Assembly (NCBI GenBank): GCA_965240325.2
Contig: OZ251235.1
Span: forward strand, 558,001 to 622,000
DNA: 64,000 bases
Origin: Rebecca billardiae RCC1528
Taxonomy: Eukaryota > Haptophyta
Direction: 5' to 3'
Position 1 is the first letter of the stretch. The number at the start of each line of letters is the position of its first letter. The notes under the pieces are model-generated. The model saw only the letters and a program-made list of their open reading frames with translations. It did not search any database and was not told where the DNA came from. Position numbers and translations under genes: made by a program. Below, one piece after another: positions 1 through 10,355 of the stretch.

Positions 1-960
1 CGTGCCGCGAACTTCGCCGCTGCGCACGCCGTCAAGCGCCTCGTCGACGGTTACCAGGCGGCGAGCAAGGGCTGGGGCGCCAGCTCGCACGAGGCTCGGC
101 TCGAGAGCGCGTGCCGCAGCGCGTTCGTCGGCCTCGACCAGGCGTTCATCGCGTCGAGCCCGGGCGCGCACGACGGCACCACCGCAACCGTCGCCATCGT
201 GGACGCCGAGCGCATCACCGTCGCCAGCGTCGGCGACTCCACTGCGCGGCTGCTCGTGCGCAGCGCGGACGGGTCGGTGAGCGCCTTCCAGGCCTCGGCC
301 GACCACCGCGTGGATCGGCGAGATGCGGCGGAGGAGGCGCGGGTCCTCGCGGCCGGCGCGCAGATCGGGCGCGTGAAGGGCCGCGACGGCAAGCCGGTCG
401 GCCCGGAGCGCCTCTACCCCGGCGCGCTGGCCGTCTCGCGCTCGATCGGCGACGCGGACGCGGGCCAGGCCGCCATCGCCACCCCGGAGGTGCACACGCA
501 CTCGTTCCCTGCGCACGGCGGCGTGCTGCTGCTCGCGACGGACGGGGTGTGGGACTTTGCGAAGGAGGCCACCGTCGACCAGCTGTGCGGGGTCGCGCTC
601 TCGCGCTCGCTCAGCCCGAAGTGGCTCGCGCACTCGCTGATGGAGAAGGCGAGGCCTGCGAACGCCGGCGAGGACGACGCGACACTGATCGCCGTCCTCC
701 TCGGCGTGCCGAGCGCGGCGCAGGACGGGAGCGCCGGCTCCGCCAAGTCGGCGAGGGAGAGCGTCGGCGCGCGCATCAAGTCGCTCTTCGGCCGGACGCG
801 CTCGCACGAGACGCGCTCTGTGCCCGACAGCCCTCGCGCTGCCGATGCCTCGGGCCGCCATGTTCGCCAGTCGGACCCGCCCACCTCCCCGAGCACCGGT
901 GGCAGCAGCCACGGTCGGCGCAGGGCGCTCCGGCTCTCGCTCGGCGGTGGGCAGAGGTGA
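1..960 (+). CDS. PP2C-family Ser/Thr phosphatase, 5'-truncated by window edge
   Basis: Metal-dependent protein phosphatase (PPM/PP2C) that would remove phosphate from Ser/Thr of substrate proteins. The frame is open from base 1, so the N-terminus lies outside the window. Motifs in PP2C order: GTTATVAIVDA near codon 56, then ASVGDSTARL, a DHR motif followed by acidic residues, AVSRSIGDAD, LLATDGVWDFA and the C-terminal GEDDATLIAVLLG. The Asp residues of DGVWD and of EDDAT are the usual metal ligands of the second half of the fold. After the domain comes a roughly 80-residue basic, Ser-rich tail with no recognisable domain. An ATG at 199 is internal to the domain and is not the true start. No intron is evident. 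Family assignment is firm; subfamily and substrate cannot be told. Confidence 0.9.
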   Translation, partial: RAANFAAAHAVKRLVDGYQAASKGWGASSHEARLESACRSAFVGLDQAFIASSPGAHDGTTATVAIVDAERITVASVGDSTARLLVRSADGSVSAFQASADHRVDRRDAAEEARVLAAGAQIGRVKGRDGKPVGPERLYPGALAVSRSIGDADAGQAAIATPEVHTHSFPAHGGVLLLATDGVWDFAKEATVDQLCGVALSRSLSPKWLAHSLMEKARPANAGEDDATLIAVLLGVPSAAQDGSAGSAKSARESVGARIKSLFGRTRSHETRSVPDSPRAADASGRHVRQSDPPTSPSTGGSSHGRRRALRLSLGGGQR

Positions 961-1941
961 TCAGCCCGCCGGCGCGTGTGCGACGTCGCGAGCCGTCACG
1001 TGGGCTGCTGCATCAGCTAGCGGCTCAGGGCGGTCTCGTGCTTCGGCACGAACGATCGATCGGCGCCGTTGGTCACTGGCTTCATCCGCAACTCTAGCAG
1101 TTCTCGTCGGACAGCGCGTTAGCCGTAATCAGCCGCATGTGACTCGGACAGCCAAGCCCCCCCACCGGCAGCCTGGCCTCTGAGGCTCTGACTGCCCAGG
1201 CCGTGGACAAGGCTTTGTACACTACGACTTAGTACACTGTAGTGTAACTGCTAAGTAAAGACCGAGTTGAGACTGTAATAAGTATATATATGGCGCATGA
1301 CTTTGTTGCATATTAGCCCATCGAGTACTATGGTGCCAACGTACATGATACAGTTTACTAAGAGTAAGAATAAGAGACGCACACAGCTCAGGCAGGCGAG
1401 ATTGACGCCCGCCAACTGTCACCGCCCATGAAGCCGTCGCCGATGGTAGCGCCGCCGGAAAATTCGTTCAGCCGTCCGCCTGGCGCCTGCGAGTGCGAGG
1501 CTGAGCGAGGCGACTGCGGATGAGGGCTGCGGCCGCCTCGCGGCGCGCCAGCGCCCGTCGTCCTCGCCCCACCGTCGTCCACAAAACGTCGTCGTCCGAT
1601 GACTGCATGACCGGTCATCGACAATGTTGCTTGATGAGCACAGATGAAGATGATGACATGGTCCAATAACAGTCATCATCATCTTATTCGTCATCAACTT
1701 CAACACTACTGATGACAATGCTTGAGTTTTATTTCGCGCTGATGGCTTTTTTCGTAAATTGGCGGTGTCATTGATGACGACAAGTCGACAATGGCGGCGG
1801 CGCGGCGCGTATTTCCGCTCGCGCGCCGGACCCCGGCCGACGAGCACGGGCGGCAGCGGGGGACGACGAGTGCAAGCGGCTCGTGTTGGCGCGGGCGGCC
1901 GGGCGTGCGCACTGGAGGTGGCGTGCGCTGGAGCGAGCGCG
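961..1941. other. intergenic stretch carrying one dispersed-repeat copy
   Basis: Between the PP2C stop and the TPR gene I see no convincing gene. The stretch holds copy A of the 3'-anchored dispersed repeat at 1352-1599, a locally AT-rich part at about 1205-1400, and another drop in GC at 1620-1770 ahead of the TPR gene. A frame open from 1759 joins the TPR gene, but its first 61 codons are basic and low-complexity, so they are read as 5' UTR. Confidence 0.5.
1352..1599 (-). mobile_element. dispersed repeat copy A, longest 3'-anchored copy
   Basis: On the minus strand this about 248-bp segment matches 52859-53078 and, over progressively shorter 3' portions, 16548-16655, 47406-47463 and 52636-52686. 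All share the 3' end (GTGCGTCTCTTATT, a few variable bases, AGTAAAC). The minus strand also carries the end of a reading frame (DDDVLWTTVGRGRRALARRE) that stops at 1468-1470, followed by a conserved untranslated tail. A shared 3' end with variable 5' truncation is typical of non-LTR retrotransposition, so this is probably the 3' end of a LINE or of a transcript mobilised by one. Confidence 0.7.
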
Positions 1942-4552
1942 ATGAAGGACCCGTCCGCCCACCCAGATGTGACGGCCATCAAGCAGGAGGCTGGCGACGC
2001 GTATCGCTCCTCCGACTTTGCGCGCGCGCGCGACATGTACACGCAGGCGCTCGCGACGCTCGACGAGACGACCGGCGACATGCGCGAGATCACGACGCTG
2101 CGCGCGGCGCTCCTGGTCAACCGCTCGATGTCGCAGCTGCAGCTGCGCACGCAGACCGACGAGCCCGACGAGCGGCTCGAGCTCGCCACCCGCGCCGTCG
2201 CCGACTGCACGGCCGCCCTCGAGCTCTGCCCGCAGGGGACCAAGGCGCTGTACCATCGCGCGCGCGCGCGCGACGCGCTGGGCTGGCGCGACGAGGCGAT
2301 CACCGACCTGCAGCGGCTGCTGCAGATGACGCCGAACAACGGCCCGGCGAAGCGGCTGCTCGAGCAGCTCTCCGGCGACGCGCCGCCCTCGCCCGTGCAG
2401 ATGCCGCCCTCGCCCAGCGCCGAGCGTGCGGCCTCGCTCGCCACCAGCGCAGACCGCTCTCTCGCCTCGTCGGCGCCGGGCTCGCCCGGCCGCACGGGGG
2501 GCGTGCCGATGACCGCGGCGTCGGCGCAGCTCCGCCGCCGCGCCGCCGCCGAGGGCGCGCACCCGCCCCCGCTCGCGCCGCGGCGGCCGTCGCACGAGCC
2601 GCGCACTGGCCTGCCAGTGGCCCAAGCCGTGCCAGAGCCAGCCAGCGGCGCGCACCCGGCGGCAGCGGCGGCGGGCGGGGCGGATGCGGAGTGGGCCGAC
2701 GAGCCCGACGGCGCCGAGCCCGACGGCGCCCCGCCGCGCAGCCGCGCCGCGCGCGCGCGCGCCTCTGCGCTGCGCGTGTGCCGCCACCTCTGCCTCGACG
2801 CGCTGCCGCTGCTGCTGCTTGAGCTGCTGTGGCTGGGCGCGTGCTTCGGCGCGCACGAGCGCTGGGCGCCGCTGCTCGCGCGGCGCGGCGACGCGCGCGC
2901 CGAGGAGGCGCTGCGCGCCGAGCTCCACACAGCCGCCGCCGGCGCCGAGCCGCGCGCCGACGCGTATCTGCGCGCGGTGCCTCCGCTCCTGCTGCTGCCG
3001 TGCCGTGCGGTCGCTGTGGCGATCCTCCAGCGCGCGCCGCCCGGCGCGGCGGCGCGCGGCGCGGCGGACGGCGCGCCCGTCGCGATCGCCGCGCTGGACG
3101 AGCACGGCGAGGTGTACCTCGCCGAGGGCGGCGCGAGCGGCGCGGCGCGCGCGCGCCACCTCGCGCTCGGCATTGGCGGCGGGCAGCGCGCGACCGTCCT
3201 AACCAGCTGGCCGCCGCAGGGCGCGCTGGCGATTGGCGGCGACGGCGGCGGGCTCGCGGTGCACTGGCCGTGGGGCGCGCCGCGCGGCGGCGGCGGCGGC
3301 GGCGCGCAGCGGCCCCCGCCGGGGCCGGCCACCTCGTACTGCCGCGCCGAGTTCGGCGGGCCGGTCACGGCGCTGCGCGCGCTGCACGCCACACCGGGCA
3401 GCGTGCTGCTAGGCACGACGCAGCGCGCGCGCGCGGGCGCGCGCGCGCACGGCCGCTCGGGGCAGCCGGGCGCGCTGCAGCCGCACGGTGCGCGCGGCGC
3501 CGGCGTGCTGCCAGTGCGCGCGGCCCGCGCCTCGGTCCCTCGAGCCCTCTCACGCCGCGCACACCCGCGCTGCCCCCGCGCCGCGCGCAGAGGCCGTGGA
3601 CGAGGGAGGCCACCTCGTGAGCCACACACTGCTCGCACCGAGCGTGGACGGACGGTGCCCGGCTGTGGCGCTGCGCGTGCTGGGCGCGGCGCAGGCGGAG
3701 GCGGGCGGGGCAGCGGCGCGCGCGCGCGCGCCGCTCGCCGCGGGCGCGCACCTGCCCATGCTCGGCCTCAGCGTCGACCACAGCGCGCACGTCCACGGGC
3801 TCGTCAGCGCCACCGGCGGCGGCGGCGGCGACGACGACAGCGGGGCGGGCGGCGGGCGGGTGGCGCGTCTGCTCCGGCTGAGTAGGCCTCCGTCGCGCGT
3901 GCTCGTGATGGCGCACGCGGTGCGTGGGCGCGAGCTCACGCTGGGCGTGCTGCCCCTCGCGCAGCTCCGCTCGCGCGTGCACGCGCCCCCGCGCCCCGCG
4001 CCCCGCGGCCACGCGCACGCGCCGCCGCCACCGCCGGGCGGCGCCGCCGCCCACCGCCTCGCGGCGCGCGCCGAGGCGGTGCCGTGTGCGCTCAGCGTGG
4101 CGGTGGAGGCGGAGGGCGACAGCGGGGTGCTGGAGTGGCAGGCGTCGAGCGCGCCGTCGGACGTGGTGTACGTGCGCACGCGAGCGCACCTGCTCGTCCT
4201 GCGCGTCGTGCCCGCGCGCGGGGCGCCGCTCGAGGCGGCAGCCGGCGCGGCGCGCGCGCACCGCGGCGGCGCGCGCGACGCGGCACGGGTAAGCGCTCGT
4301 GCGCGCGCGCGCGCGCGCCTGCGCGCGCTCGCGCGCGCCTGCGCGCCTGCGCGTGCACGGCGGCGCGGGCGGCCTCTGAGCGGCCCGACGCGCGCGCGCG
4401 CGCGCGCGCAGGCATTCGCGCGCGGTGCGACCTCGTCCGAGCGCGAGTACGCGTGCGAGGAGCTCGCCGCCCTCAGGCTGAGTGCGCTGGGCGCAAGCGC
4501 GCCCGCGGCGGGCGAGCGGGGCGACACGGGTGAGGCGCCGGGTGGCGGCGGC

Positions 4553-4592
<40 letters not shown>

Positions 4593-5500
4593 TCGAGGAG
4601 GCGGGCGGCGATGCAGGCAGCGCGCCGCCGCCGCCGCCTGTCGCGGCGGCGTCCGCGCCGCGCCTTGTCCCGCTCGACGGGTACGTCGCCCTCGCCGTCG
4701 CCGCGCCCGGCGGCCACACCCGCCACGCTCTGCTCAACACGTCTCAGCTGCTGAGCGCGCACTCTCGGCACACGGCGGCGCGCGCGCGCGGAGGGCGCGC
4801 GCACACGGCCGCGCGCGCGCGCGCGCACGGCTCGTCCGGCGTGGTGGGCACGGCCGGCGCGCTGGGCGGTGTGGAGCTCACGCCGTTCGCCCTCGACGAG
4901 CTCGCGCGGCCGCAGCTCCCGCGCGGCTGGATCGGCGCGGCCGTCCACGGCGGCGCGCAGTGCGGCCTCGAGTGCGTCCGCCATCTTAACCGGGCGCGCG
5001 CGCACGAGCTGCGCGCGCGCGGCGGCGCCGTGCGCGCGGCGGCGCGCGGCGGGGACAGTGGCGCGGAGGGCGGCGCGGGCGGCGCGGGCGAGGCCGACGC
5101 GGAGGAGGGGTCCGAGCCGGTGGAGGAGGAGCAGCCGCCCTTGACCCCCCTGGACGAGGCGGCGGGGCTGCGCGCTGCGGACGCGCACGGCTCACTCGTC
5201 GCGACTGCGCACGCGTGCGGTGGCGGCAGCGCGGCCTGCTCGCTGATCGTGACGCATGTCTCGCTGCTGCCCACCGTCTCCTTCGACGCGCACGCGGACT
5301 GGCGGCTCGGCTGGCTGCTGCTCACAGGCGCGCTGGCGGTGATGGTGGCTTGGCGCTGCGCGCTCGACTGGCTCGCCTCACCTCGAAGCGCAGCCGGCGC
5401 GGGCGCGGGCGCCGCGCGCATGCGCAAGCAGGGGGCCAGGCCTGGCACGCACCCTCAGAACGGCCGCCCGCTGCGCCAGCGGCATGAGCATGAGGACTGA
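1942..5500 (+). CDS. TPR membrane protein of unknown role, three exons
   Basis: Proposed exons 1942-3412, 3591-4288 and 4412-5500 give 1085 residues. The N-terminal about 130 residues form a TPR-like helical repeat region. A long Pro/Ser/Ala linker follows, then a hydrophobic segment near residues 284-305 (DALPLLLLELLWLGACFG), a large Ala/Gly-rich domain with beta-propeller-like stretches (ALAIGGDGGGLAVHWPW), and a C-terminal membrane segment (GWLLLTGALAVMVAW). This suggests a cytosolic TPR domain and a lumenal domain between two membrane spans. Intron 1 needs a GC donor at 3413 but joins in phase and yields a smooth sequence (SVLL/EAVDEGG). Intron 2 (GTAAGC donor, 123 nt) is frame-neutral. 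ATG 1942 was chosen because the TPR similarity begins right after it; an in-frame ATG at 1759 would add low-complexity sequence. A poly-Gly run lies at about 4540-4590. The family beyond TPR is not recognised. Confidence 0.68.
3413..3590 (+). other. probable GC-AG intron
   Basis: The two halves of the TPR gene lie in different frames. The only junction I found that keeps phase and gives sensible protein is exon end CTGCTAG, donor GCACGA at 3413, acceptor GCGCGCAG ending at 3590. The intron would be 178 nt and extremely GC-rich. GC donors are known to be common in haptophytes such as Emiliania. A GT donor a few bases away would break the frame. Confidence 0.5.
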
Positions 5501-5761
5501 CTACGCTGTCTACGCACCGGTCGTGTCGTCCGCCGGTCGTCGTCGTCAGGTCTCAGCAGCGCATAGCAGCACTGATGCAGTAGTCATCATCGTCGATCGC
5601 CTGCTGTCACTCGATCTCGCGCGGCGCGGCCGCGCGGCCGCGATAGCCGATATAACGATTATATTATTATTATTTAATAATAATCAATGTAATAATAACT
5701 AAAATCGCGTAGTCGATTATCATCATCATATCAATAAGACGATCATCAATAACTGCTGTAG
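5501..5761. other. convergent 3' spacer with AT-rich tract
   Basis: This spacer separates the ends of two convergent genes. It contains a strongly AT-rich stretch at about 5650-5760 (ATTATTATT and AATAATAAT motifs able to pair) against a GC-rich background. It may serve transcription termination or 3'-end formation; nothing else is seen. Confidence 0.4.
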
Positions 5762-7243
5762 TCAGACTGACGCAACGACTGAGACCTGCTGCTGCTGCTG
5801 ATGAGACCCGGACCCGCCGGCGGATGTCAAGGGTGATGACAGCAGCAGTGTTGGCTGCCCATCATCGTCCCCTACTGCTGCGGTCGCATGGGCAGCCGCG
5901 AGGCCGAGTGCTGCAGTTGAATCCTCGTCCAGCAGCCCCTGCTGCTGCTGCCTGCGCTCACGGAGCTCGTCGCTGCCGTGGCGCCCATCGCCCGCCGCGT
6001 CCTCGGGCGCGCGCAGTGTTCGCACGGGCGCGAGCTCGAGCGCGGCCGGCAGCGGCAGCGGGCTGCCCGGCTCGAGCGGCAGCGAGGCCATCGAGGCGGC
6101 CGATGGGCTGGGCACCTCGCCCTCGTCCTCCGCCATGTGCCGGTACTGGCCGGGCGGCGGGCGGCGATCGGCGGGCCGCCTGCGTGCGAGGAGGAGCACA
6201 CAGCCGCCGATGGCCGCCAACGCGCACGCGATGAGCGCAATCACGCCCGCGCGGCCGCCGCCGCGCGGCCGGCCGGCCGCGTCGCGCCGCGGGCCGCGCG
6301 AGCCTGTGGGGTTGGACGGCTCTTGCGCTTCGACCGACGTGCGCGAGACAGGGACCAGCGCCGGCTCGCGCGGTCGCGCGCGGCCCTGGTGGCCCCGTGC
6401 GTGCCGGCTCCCGTCGCGCGTGTCCGCCTGCGGCTGCGCGGAGCACACGGGCCCCGGCGCGGGCTCGCCGCCCTCGGCGAGCGCGCGCATCCACGCGCCG
6501 CCGAGCGCGCGCGTAAAGATGCGCACGTGCTGCATGTACCCGAGGAAGTTGGCGTGCTCCACGTGGAAGCTCTTGCCGAGGAAGGTGTACGTGCGCGTCG
6601 CGCGCACGGGCCGCATGTCCGCGCGGCAGCTCGCCACCGCCTCGCCGTCGCGGTACAGCGTCGCCTGCTCCTGCGAGAGCGCCACGCCCAGGTGCAGCCA
6701 CTCGTCCACGCGCCACACGCCCGCGGGCGACTGGCACACGAGCCAGCCCGGGGCGCGCGCCACGCCGCAGTGCGCGCAGTACAGGCCAAAGGCGAGGCTG
6801 GAGGTGGTGCCTTGCTGGCCGAAGAAGAACTCGCCCTCCGTGTTCGGCCCGTCACCCAGCTCCATCACCCGCTGGAACCCAGCCCCGCCGATCCCGAAGT
6901 TGTAGTCGAAGAGGCGCACCCACGCCGCCAGGCTCAGGTCCGATCCGCCGAGATGCGTCGGGCCGGCATCGATGTACTCAAACCGAGACGTGCCAAAGCG
7001 GCCGACCATGCTCACCTCACGGCCGCCGACTTCCGTGACGGGGAGCGCGCGCGCGACCAGCTGCGCCGTCAGCCCTGGGTGTACCGGGTGCCTGCCCGTG
7101 ACCACGTCGTCGGCAAGGCTGGCGCCAGTGAGAGGCCACGCGTGTGCGTCGCACTGGTACGCAGGCACTACTGTATCGGCTGCGAGGCAGGCCAGCTGGC
7201 ACGCAGCGAGCATGAGAGGCACTCGTGCTCGGAGGGACGTCAT
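5762..7243 (-). CDS. type I membrane protein with LamG/concanavalin-like domain
   Basis: About 493 residues from the ATG at 7243. That start gives a typical signal peptide (TSLRARVPLMLAACQLACLA); the frame is open 35 codons further upstream but without signal-like character. Residues about 75-270 resemble a LamG-like (laminin G / concanavalin A) jelly roll: SLAAWVRLFDYN, VMELGDG, a Cys pair, DEWLHLGVALSQEQATLYRDG and GYMQHVRIFTRAL, the usual order of such domains. A single membrane segment lies near 331-355 (VIALIACALAAIGGCVLLLA) with flanking Arg residues as stop-transfer. The cytoplasmic tail is Pro/Ser-rich and ends in poly-Gln runs. It is likely a cell-surface or endomembrane carbohydrate- or protein-binding protein; the ligand is unknown. 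Confidence 0.78.
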   Translation of the reverse strand: MTSLRARVPLMLAACQLACLAADTVVPAYQCDAHAWPLTGASLADDVVTGRHPVHPGLTAQLVARALPVTEVGGREVSMVGRFGTSRFEYIDAGPTHLGGSDLSLAAWVRLFDYNFGIGGAGFQRVMELGDGPNTEGEFFFGQQGTTSSLAFGLYCAHCGVARAPGWLVCQSPAGVWRVDEWLHLGVALSQEQATLYRDGEAVASCRADMRPVRATRTYTFLGKSFHVEHANFLGYMQHVRIFTRALGGAWMRALAEGGEPAPGPVCSAQPQADTRDGSRHARGHQGRARPREPALVPVSRTSVEAQEPSNPTGSRGPRRDAAGRPRGGGRAGVIALIACALAAIGGCVLLLARRRPADRRPPPGQYRHMAEDEGEVPSPSAASMASLPLEPGSPLPLPAALELAPVRTLRAPEDAAGDGRHGSDELRERRQQQQGLLDEDSTAALGLAAAHATAAVGDDDGQPTLLLSSPLTSAGGSGSHQQQQQVSVVASV

Positions 7244-7993
7244 GCCGACGCCGATGGCCGCCGGCGCAGCGGCGACCGGCCGCGGCAAGCCCTTGCTGGG
7301 CAGTCCACCGTCGACAGACAAGCGAACGAGGCATTTTATTCTGCTCATCTTTTAACTTTTTCCGCCCCGCGCAGCCGCGCTGGTGAGCAGGCCACAGCAC
7401 GGGTGCCGCGCCGGAACACTGATGAGTGAGTGATGATGTCCTCACCACCTGCGCCACCACGCCAACACAGTCGCGGCATCTCATACAGCCGTGTGACAGA
7501 CTATACAGTATATATATATATATATATGTGTGTGACTGCGCGCGATGGCGTCGCCAATGAGATGGACGGCCTGGGGCACTGGGCTGATCATGTCTACAGT
7601 AGTCCGTGTACTGTGCGGCATGGAATTGTGAAGGATCTCTCGGCTCCGTACTCTCAGTTGGCTAGCTCTCGTTTGACGGTCTCGACGCGGTAATCTCGTC
7701 GTCTCTCTGGCTTTCTCTACTCTCTCAGCACTCAGCACTCACTCTAGCTATACTGTTTCTTCCGACCAGGGCAGGTGCCAATTAATGTGCGCCACCCGCA
7801 GCCCTGCCCCCCAGCCTCCTATACGGACAGTTAGTTACGGTCCCCGTCCTCTGCGGAGCGGGGCCGGGATGGAGCGGGCAGGTCGCAGGAGCGGCCGCCT
7901 CGGCCTGGCGGGCACAAGTGCGGCGGCGACGGCAGATGAACACTGCCGCGGCCGAGCGCCTTCCGGAGCACTTGGATGACATATATATATGTG
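7244..7993. other. spacer with TA microsatellite, no gene seen
   Basis: About 750 bp without a supported gene. It contains the upstream region of the LamG-like gene (AT-rich near 7330-7350), a TA dinucleotide run at about 7500-7528, and the 3' flank of the prenyltransferase gene. Small ORFs here have no coding character. Confidence 0.5.
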
Positions 7994-9043
7994 CTATCTG
8001 CTGCCGCTCCTCAGACGCTCGCGCGCGACGACGTCCGACGGGAGAGCAAAGACCGGATCGACTCGCGGCAGCCATCCTGACACGTCGTTGGCGCCGTCGG
8101 CGTCGTCCCGTTCGCCCTGCACGAGCGCGAGCGCCATGAGCCCAAAGAAGGTGTGGTACGGATCGGGCGGCTCGCCCGGTGTCCACGCCAGCCCGCCCTC
8201 CGGGTCAGCGCACGCGCGCACAAAGGCGCGCGCCGCGCCCACATCGACCCAGTGCAGCGCTCCGAGCGTCCGCAGCGAGGCGAGCACCCACCACGAGTAG
8301 CACAGGTCGGCCTCCTTGTCCGCGCGGCCGGCGAAGCCACCGCACGGCTGCTGGCGCTCGGCGAGCCAGCGAGCGCACGCTGGCCGCGAGGGCATCTCGT
8401 CGAGCGCGCCCAGGACGCTCAGCCCCGCCAGGCAGCAGAACGTGGCCCCGGCGTGAGACTCGCCGCCGGGCGTGCCGCCAAAACCGCCATCGGCGTTCAA
8501 GCACGCCAGGAATGCCCGCGTCGCGATGTGCGCGTCGTCGGAGGCGCGATCGGGCGTCGCGTCGAGCAGCGCGAGCGTCAGGAGCGCGCAGCACGCCCGC
8601 TTCGGGTCGACATCTGCAGCGGTCGCGGCATACAGCTCGGACCGCGCGAATGCGGCCGGTCCGGGCTCAGCCCCGCGAAACGCGCTCAGCTGCCCATGCA
8701 GCGCCGCGAGCTGCATGGCCGACAGCGTCTGCAGCGCGTCCGACAGGTGGCCTGCGCGCGGGCCGAAGCCGCCGTCTGCGTTCTGCGCAGCGCGTACGAG
8801 CTCCAGCGCGTCCGCTCCGGTGGAGGTGCCGCCCGTGGCGCGCAGAAGATGCAGCGCGCCCACCACCCAGTACGCGTGTGAGAGGCGAACGCCGCTGCCG
8901 GCGCCGCGATCACCGCCGATGTCGTATGCACGAGCGGCACGCGCGATGCCCAGGACGTAGGTAGCATGCTGATCCTCCACGCGGCTTGTCAGCGCCGCGC
9001 CCACGCTCAACAAGCACGAATGCGCGAGCCACGCGACCGCCAT
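7994..9043 (-). CDS. RABGGTB: Rab geranylgeranyltransferase beta subunit
   Basis: Catalytic beta subunit of the enzyme that adds geranylgeranyl groups to the C-terminal cysteines of Rab GTPases, working with an alpha subunit and Rab escort protein. The 349 residues (human about 331) show prenyltransferase beta repeats: NADGGFGPRAGHLSD, NADGGFGGTPGGESHAGATF, PCGGFAGRADKEADLCYSWW and DPEGGL. The zinc ligands match the family: D246 and C248 in ADLCYSWW, H297 in DPYHTFFG. The C-terminus VDPVFALPSDVV parallels the human RabGGTase beta end, which separates it from farnesyl- and GGTase-I beta subunits. The ATG at 9043 was chosen because family similarity starts about 20 residues later; an upstream ATG at 9166 overlaps the divergent neighbour. 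No intron is apparent. Confidence 0.92.
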   Translation of the reverse strand: MAVAWLAHSCLLSVGAALTSRVEDQHATYVLGIARAARAYDIGGDRGAGSGVRLSHAYWVVGALHLLRATGGTSTGADALELVRAAQNADGGFGPRAGHLSDALQTLSAMQLAALHGQLSAFRGAEPGPAAFARSELYAATAADVDPKRACCALLTLALLDATPDRASDDAHIATRAFLACLNADGGFGGTPGGESHAGATFCCLAGLSVLGALDEMPSRPACARWLAERQQPCGGFAGRADKEADLCYSWWVLASLRTLGALHWVDVGAARAFVRACADPEGGLAWTPGEPPDPYHTFFGLMALALVQGERDDADGANDVSGWLPRVDPVFALPSDVVARERLRSGSR

Positions 9044-9164
9044 GCTGGTCCTGGCTTGTTGAGGTGTTGTCCGCTCGCATGCAGCTTCACAAGATTGCTG
9101 CGGCGGCCTCGAGCGAGGCTGGCTGTGTCGTCGTCGCTGGGCCTGGCGCGCACACTGTCGTGCC
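9044..9164. promoter_or_regulatory. short head-to-head promoter region
   Basis: Only 121 bp separate the proposed start codons of the RabGGTase beta gene (minus) and the DUF819-type gene (plus). Both promoters must sit here or inside the genes. No clear TATA or CCAAT motif was recognised. Confidence 0.4.
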
Positions 9165-10355
9165 ATGCGGGCGGCGCCGCTGCTCCTTCACCGCCAGATC
9201 CTGCACCGCTCGTCTCAGCCGCTCGCGCTCGCGGTCTCGATCGATGCCAATGACCACTGGGCCGTGTGGACGACCCTCATGCTGTGCGCGGCCACGGGTC
9301 AAGGCCTGGAGCGCCGCACGCGCATCGGCCGCGCGCTCTCCGGCCCGGTGCTCACGATGGCCCTGGCTTTCATCCTGACGAACGGCGGCGTGCTGCCAGA
9401 GCCAACCGCCTCGTTCCGCCTCGCGCAGGGCGCCATCGTCCGCCTCACGACGCCTCTGCTGCTCTTCTCCGCTGACCTGAGGCTCATCGCGTCGCGGACG
9501 GGGCGCATGCTGCGATGCTTCTGGGCCGGCACGCTTGGCTCCGCACTCGGCGCCATGATTGGCGCGGCGCTCTTCCGGCGCTCGCTGCTGCAGATTGACG
9601 GCGGCCTCCAGTGTGCCGCCGCGCTCGCGGCGAAGAACATCGGCTCCGGGATCAACTTCATCGCCGTGTCGTCCGCCGTCCCCGCAGACACGGTCGCCGC
9701 TGCGCTCTCGGTGGACAACGTCGGCGCGCTCGTGTACTTCCCGGCGCTGTCGCTTCTGGGCCGGCCGGCGGCGAAGCCGGATGGCACCGCGCACGCCGAA
9801 GCCGACGACCGCGCACCCAGCGCCCAGGCCGGTGCGCTCGATGCTGCTCCGGGCGCACTCGCGGTGGCGATGGCGCTCACGGTCCTCGCCTCGCGCTGCG
9901 GGCCAGCGCAGGCGCAGCTGCCGCTCGTCACGCTGCTCACAGTGGGCATGGCGACCCTGTTCCCCGCGCAGCTGGCGCCGCTCCGCACCTCGGCGGAGTG
10001 GATGGGCAGCCTGCTCCTCTACCTCTTCTTCGCGACAGCGGGCGCAGCCGGGGGCATCGCTCCGGGCATGTGCACGCCTCTTGCTGGCTTCACACTCGTG
10101 CTGTACGCCGTGCACCTGGCGGTGGTGCTCGCCGCCGGCAGGCTGTTCCGCTGGCCCCGCGAGGAGGTGCTCGTGGCCTCTTCCGCCAACATCGGCGGGC
10201 CCGCGACGGCCTCAAGCCTAGCGCGCTCCAAGGGATGGTCGCAGCTCGTCACGCCGGCGATCCTCGTCGGCACACTTGGCAACTGCGTCGCAACCTTTGC
10301 CGGCGTCGGCCTGCATCAGCTCATGCGCGCGATGCTGCTGCCCCGGGGCGGATGA
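9165..10355 (+). CDS. DUF819-family integral membrane protein
   Basis: 396 residues, about ten hydrophobic segments. It matches the DUF819 (YjcL-like) family of polytopic membrane proteins found in bacteria and algae, thought to be transporters but without an established substrate. Diagnostic stretches are the glycine-rich AAKNIGSGINFIAV in the first half and the ASSANIGGPATASSLA plus VGTLGNCVATFAGVG region near the C-terminus. Family members are usually about 380-420 residues, so it is full length. The first about 40 residues are not clearly hydrophobic and might include an organelle-targeting sequence; a later start cannot be excluded. It is divergently placed with the RabGGTase beta gene; no functional link is implied. 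Confidence 0.82.
   Translation: MRAAPLLLHRQILHRSSQPLALAVSIDANDHWAVWTTLMLCAATGQGLERRTRIGRALSGPVLTMALAFILTNGGVLPEPTASFRLAQGAIVRLTTPLLLFSADLRLIASRTGRMLRCFWAGTLGSALGAMIGAALFRRSLLQIDGGLQCAAALAAKNIGSGINFIAVSSAVPADTVAAALSVDNVGALVYFPALSLLGRPAAKPDGTAHAEADDRAPSAQAGALDAAPGALAVAMALTVLASRCGPAQAQLPLVTLLTVGMATLFPAQLAPLRTSAEWMGSLLLYLFFATAGAAGGIAPGMCTPLAGFTLVLYAVHLAVVLAAGRLFRWPREEVLVASSANIGGPATASSLARSKGWSQLVTPAILVGTLGNCVATFAGVGLHQLMRAMLLPRGG

Noticed and set aside
4289-4411. Treating the frame-neutral insert as coding sequence in the TPR protein
   Set aside because: It has a strong GTAAGC donor and CAG acceptor, and its translation is Ala/Arg-only low complexity, so an intron is more likely.
3365-5188. 607-codon minus-strand frame over the TPR gene
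   Set aside because: Composition-driven Arg/Ala-rich shadow opposite a gene with TPR and membrane segments.
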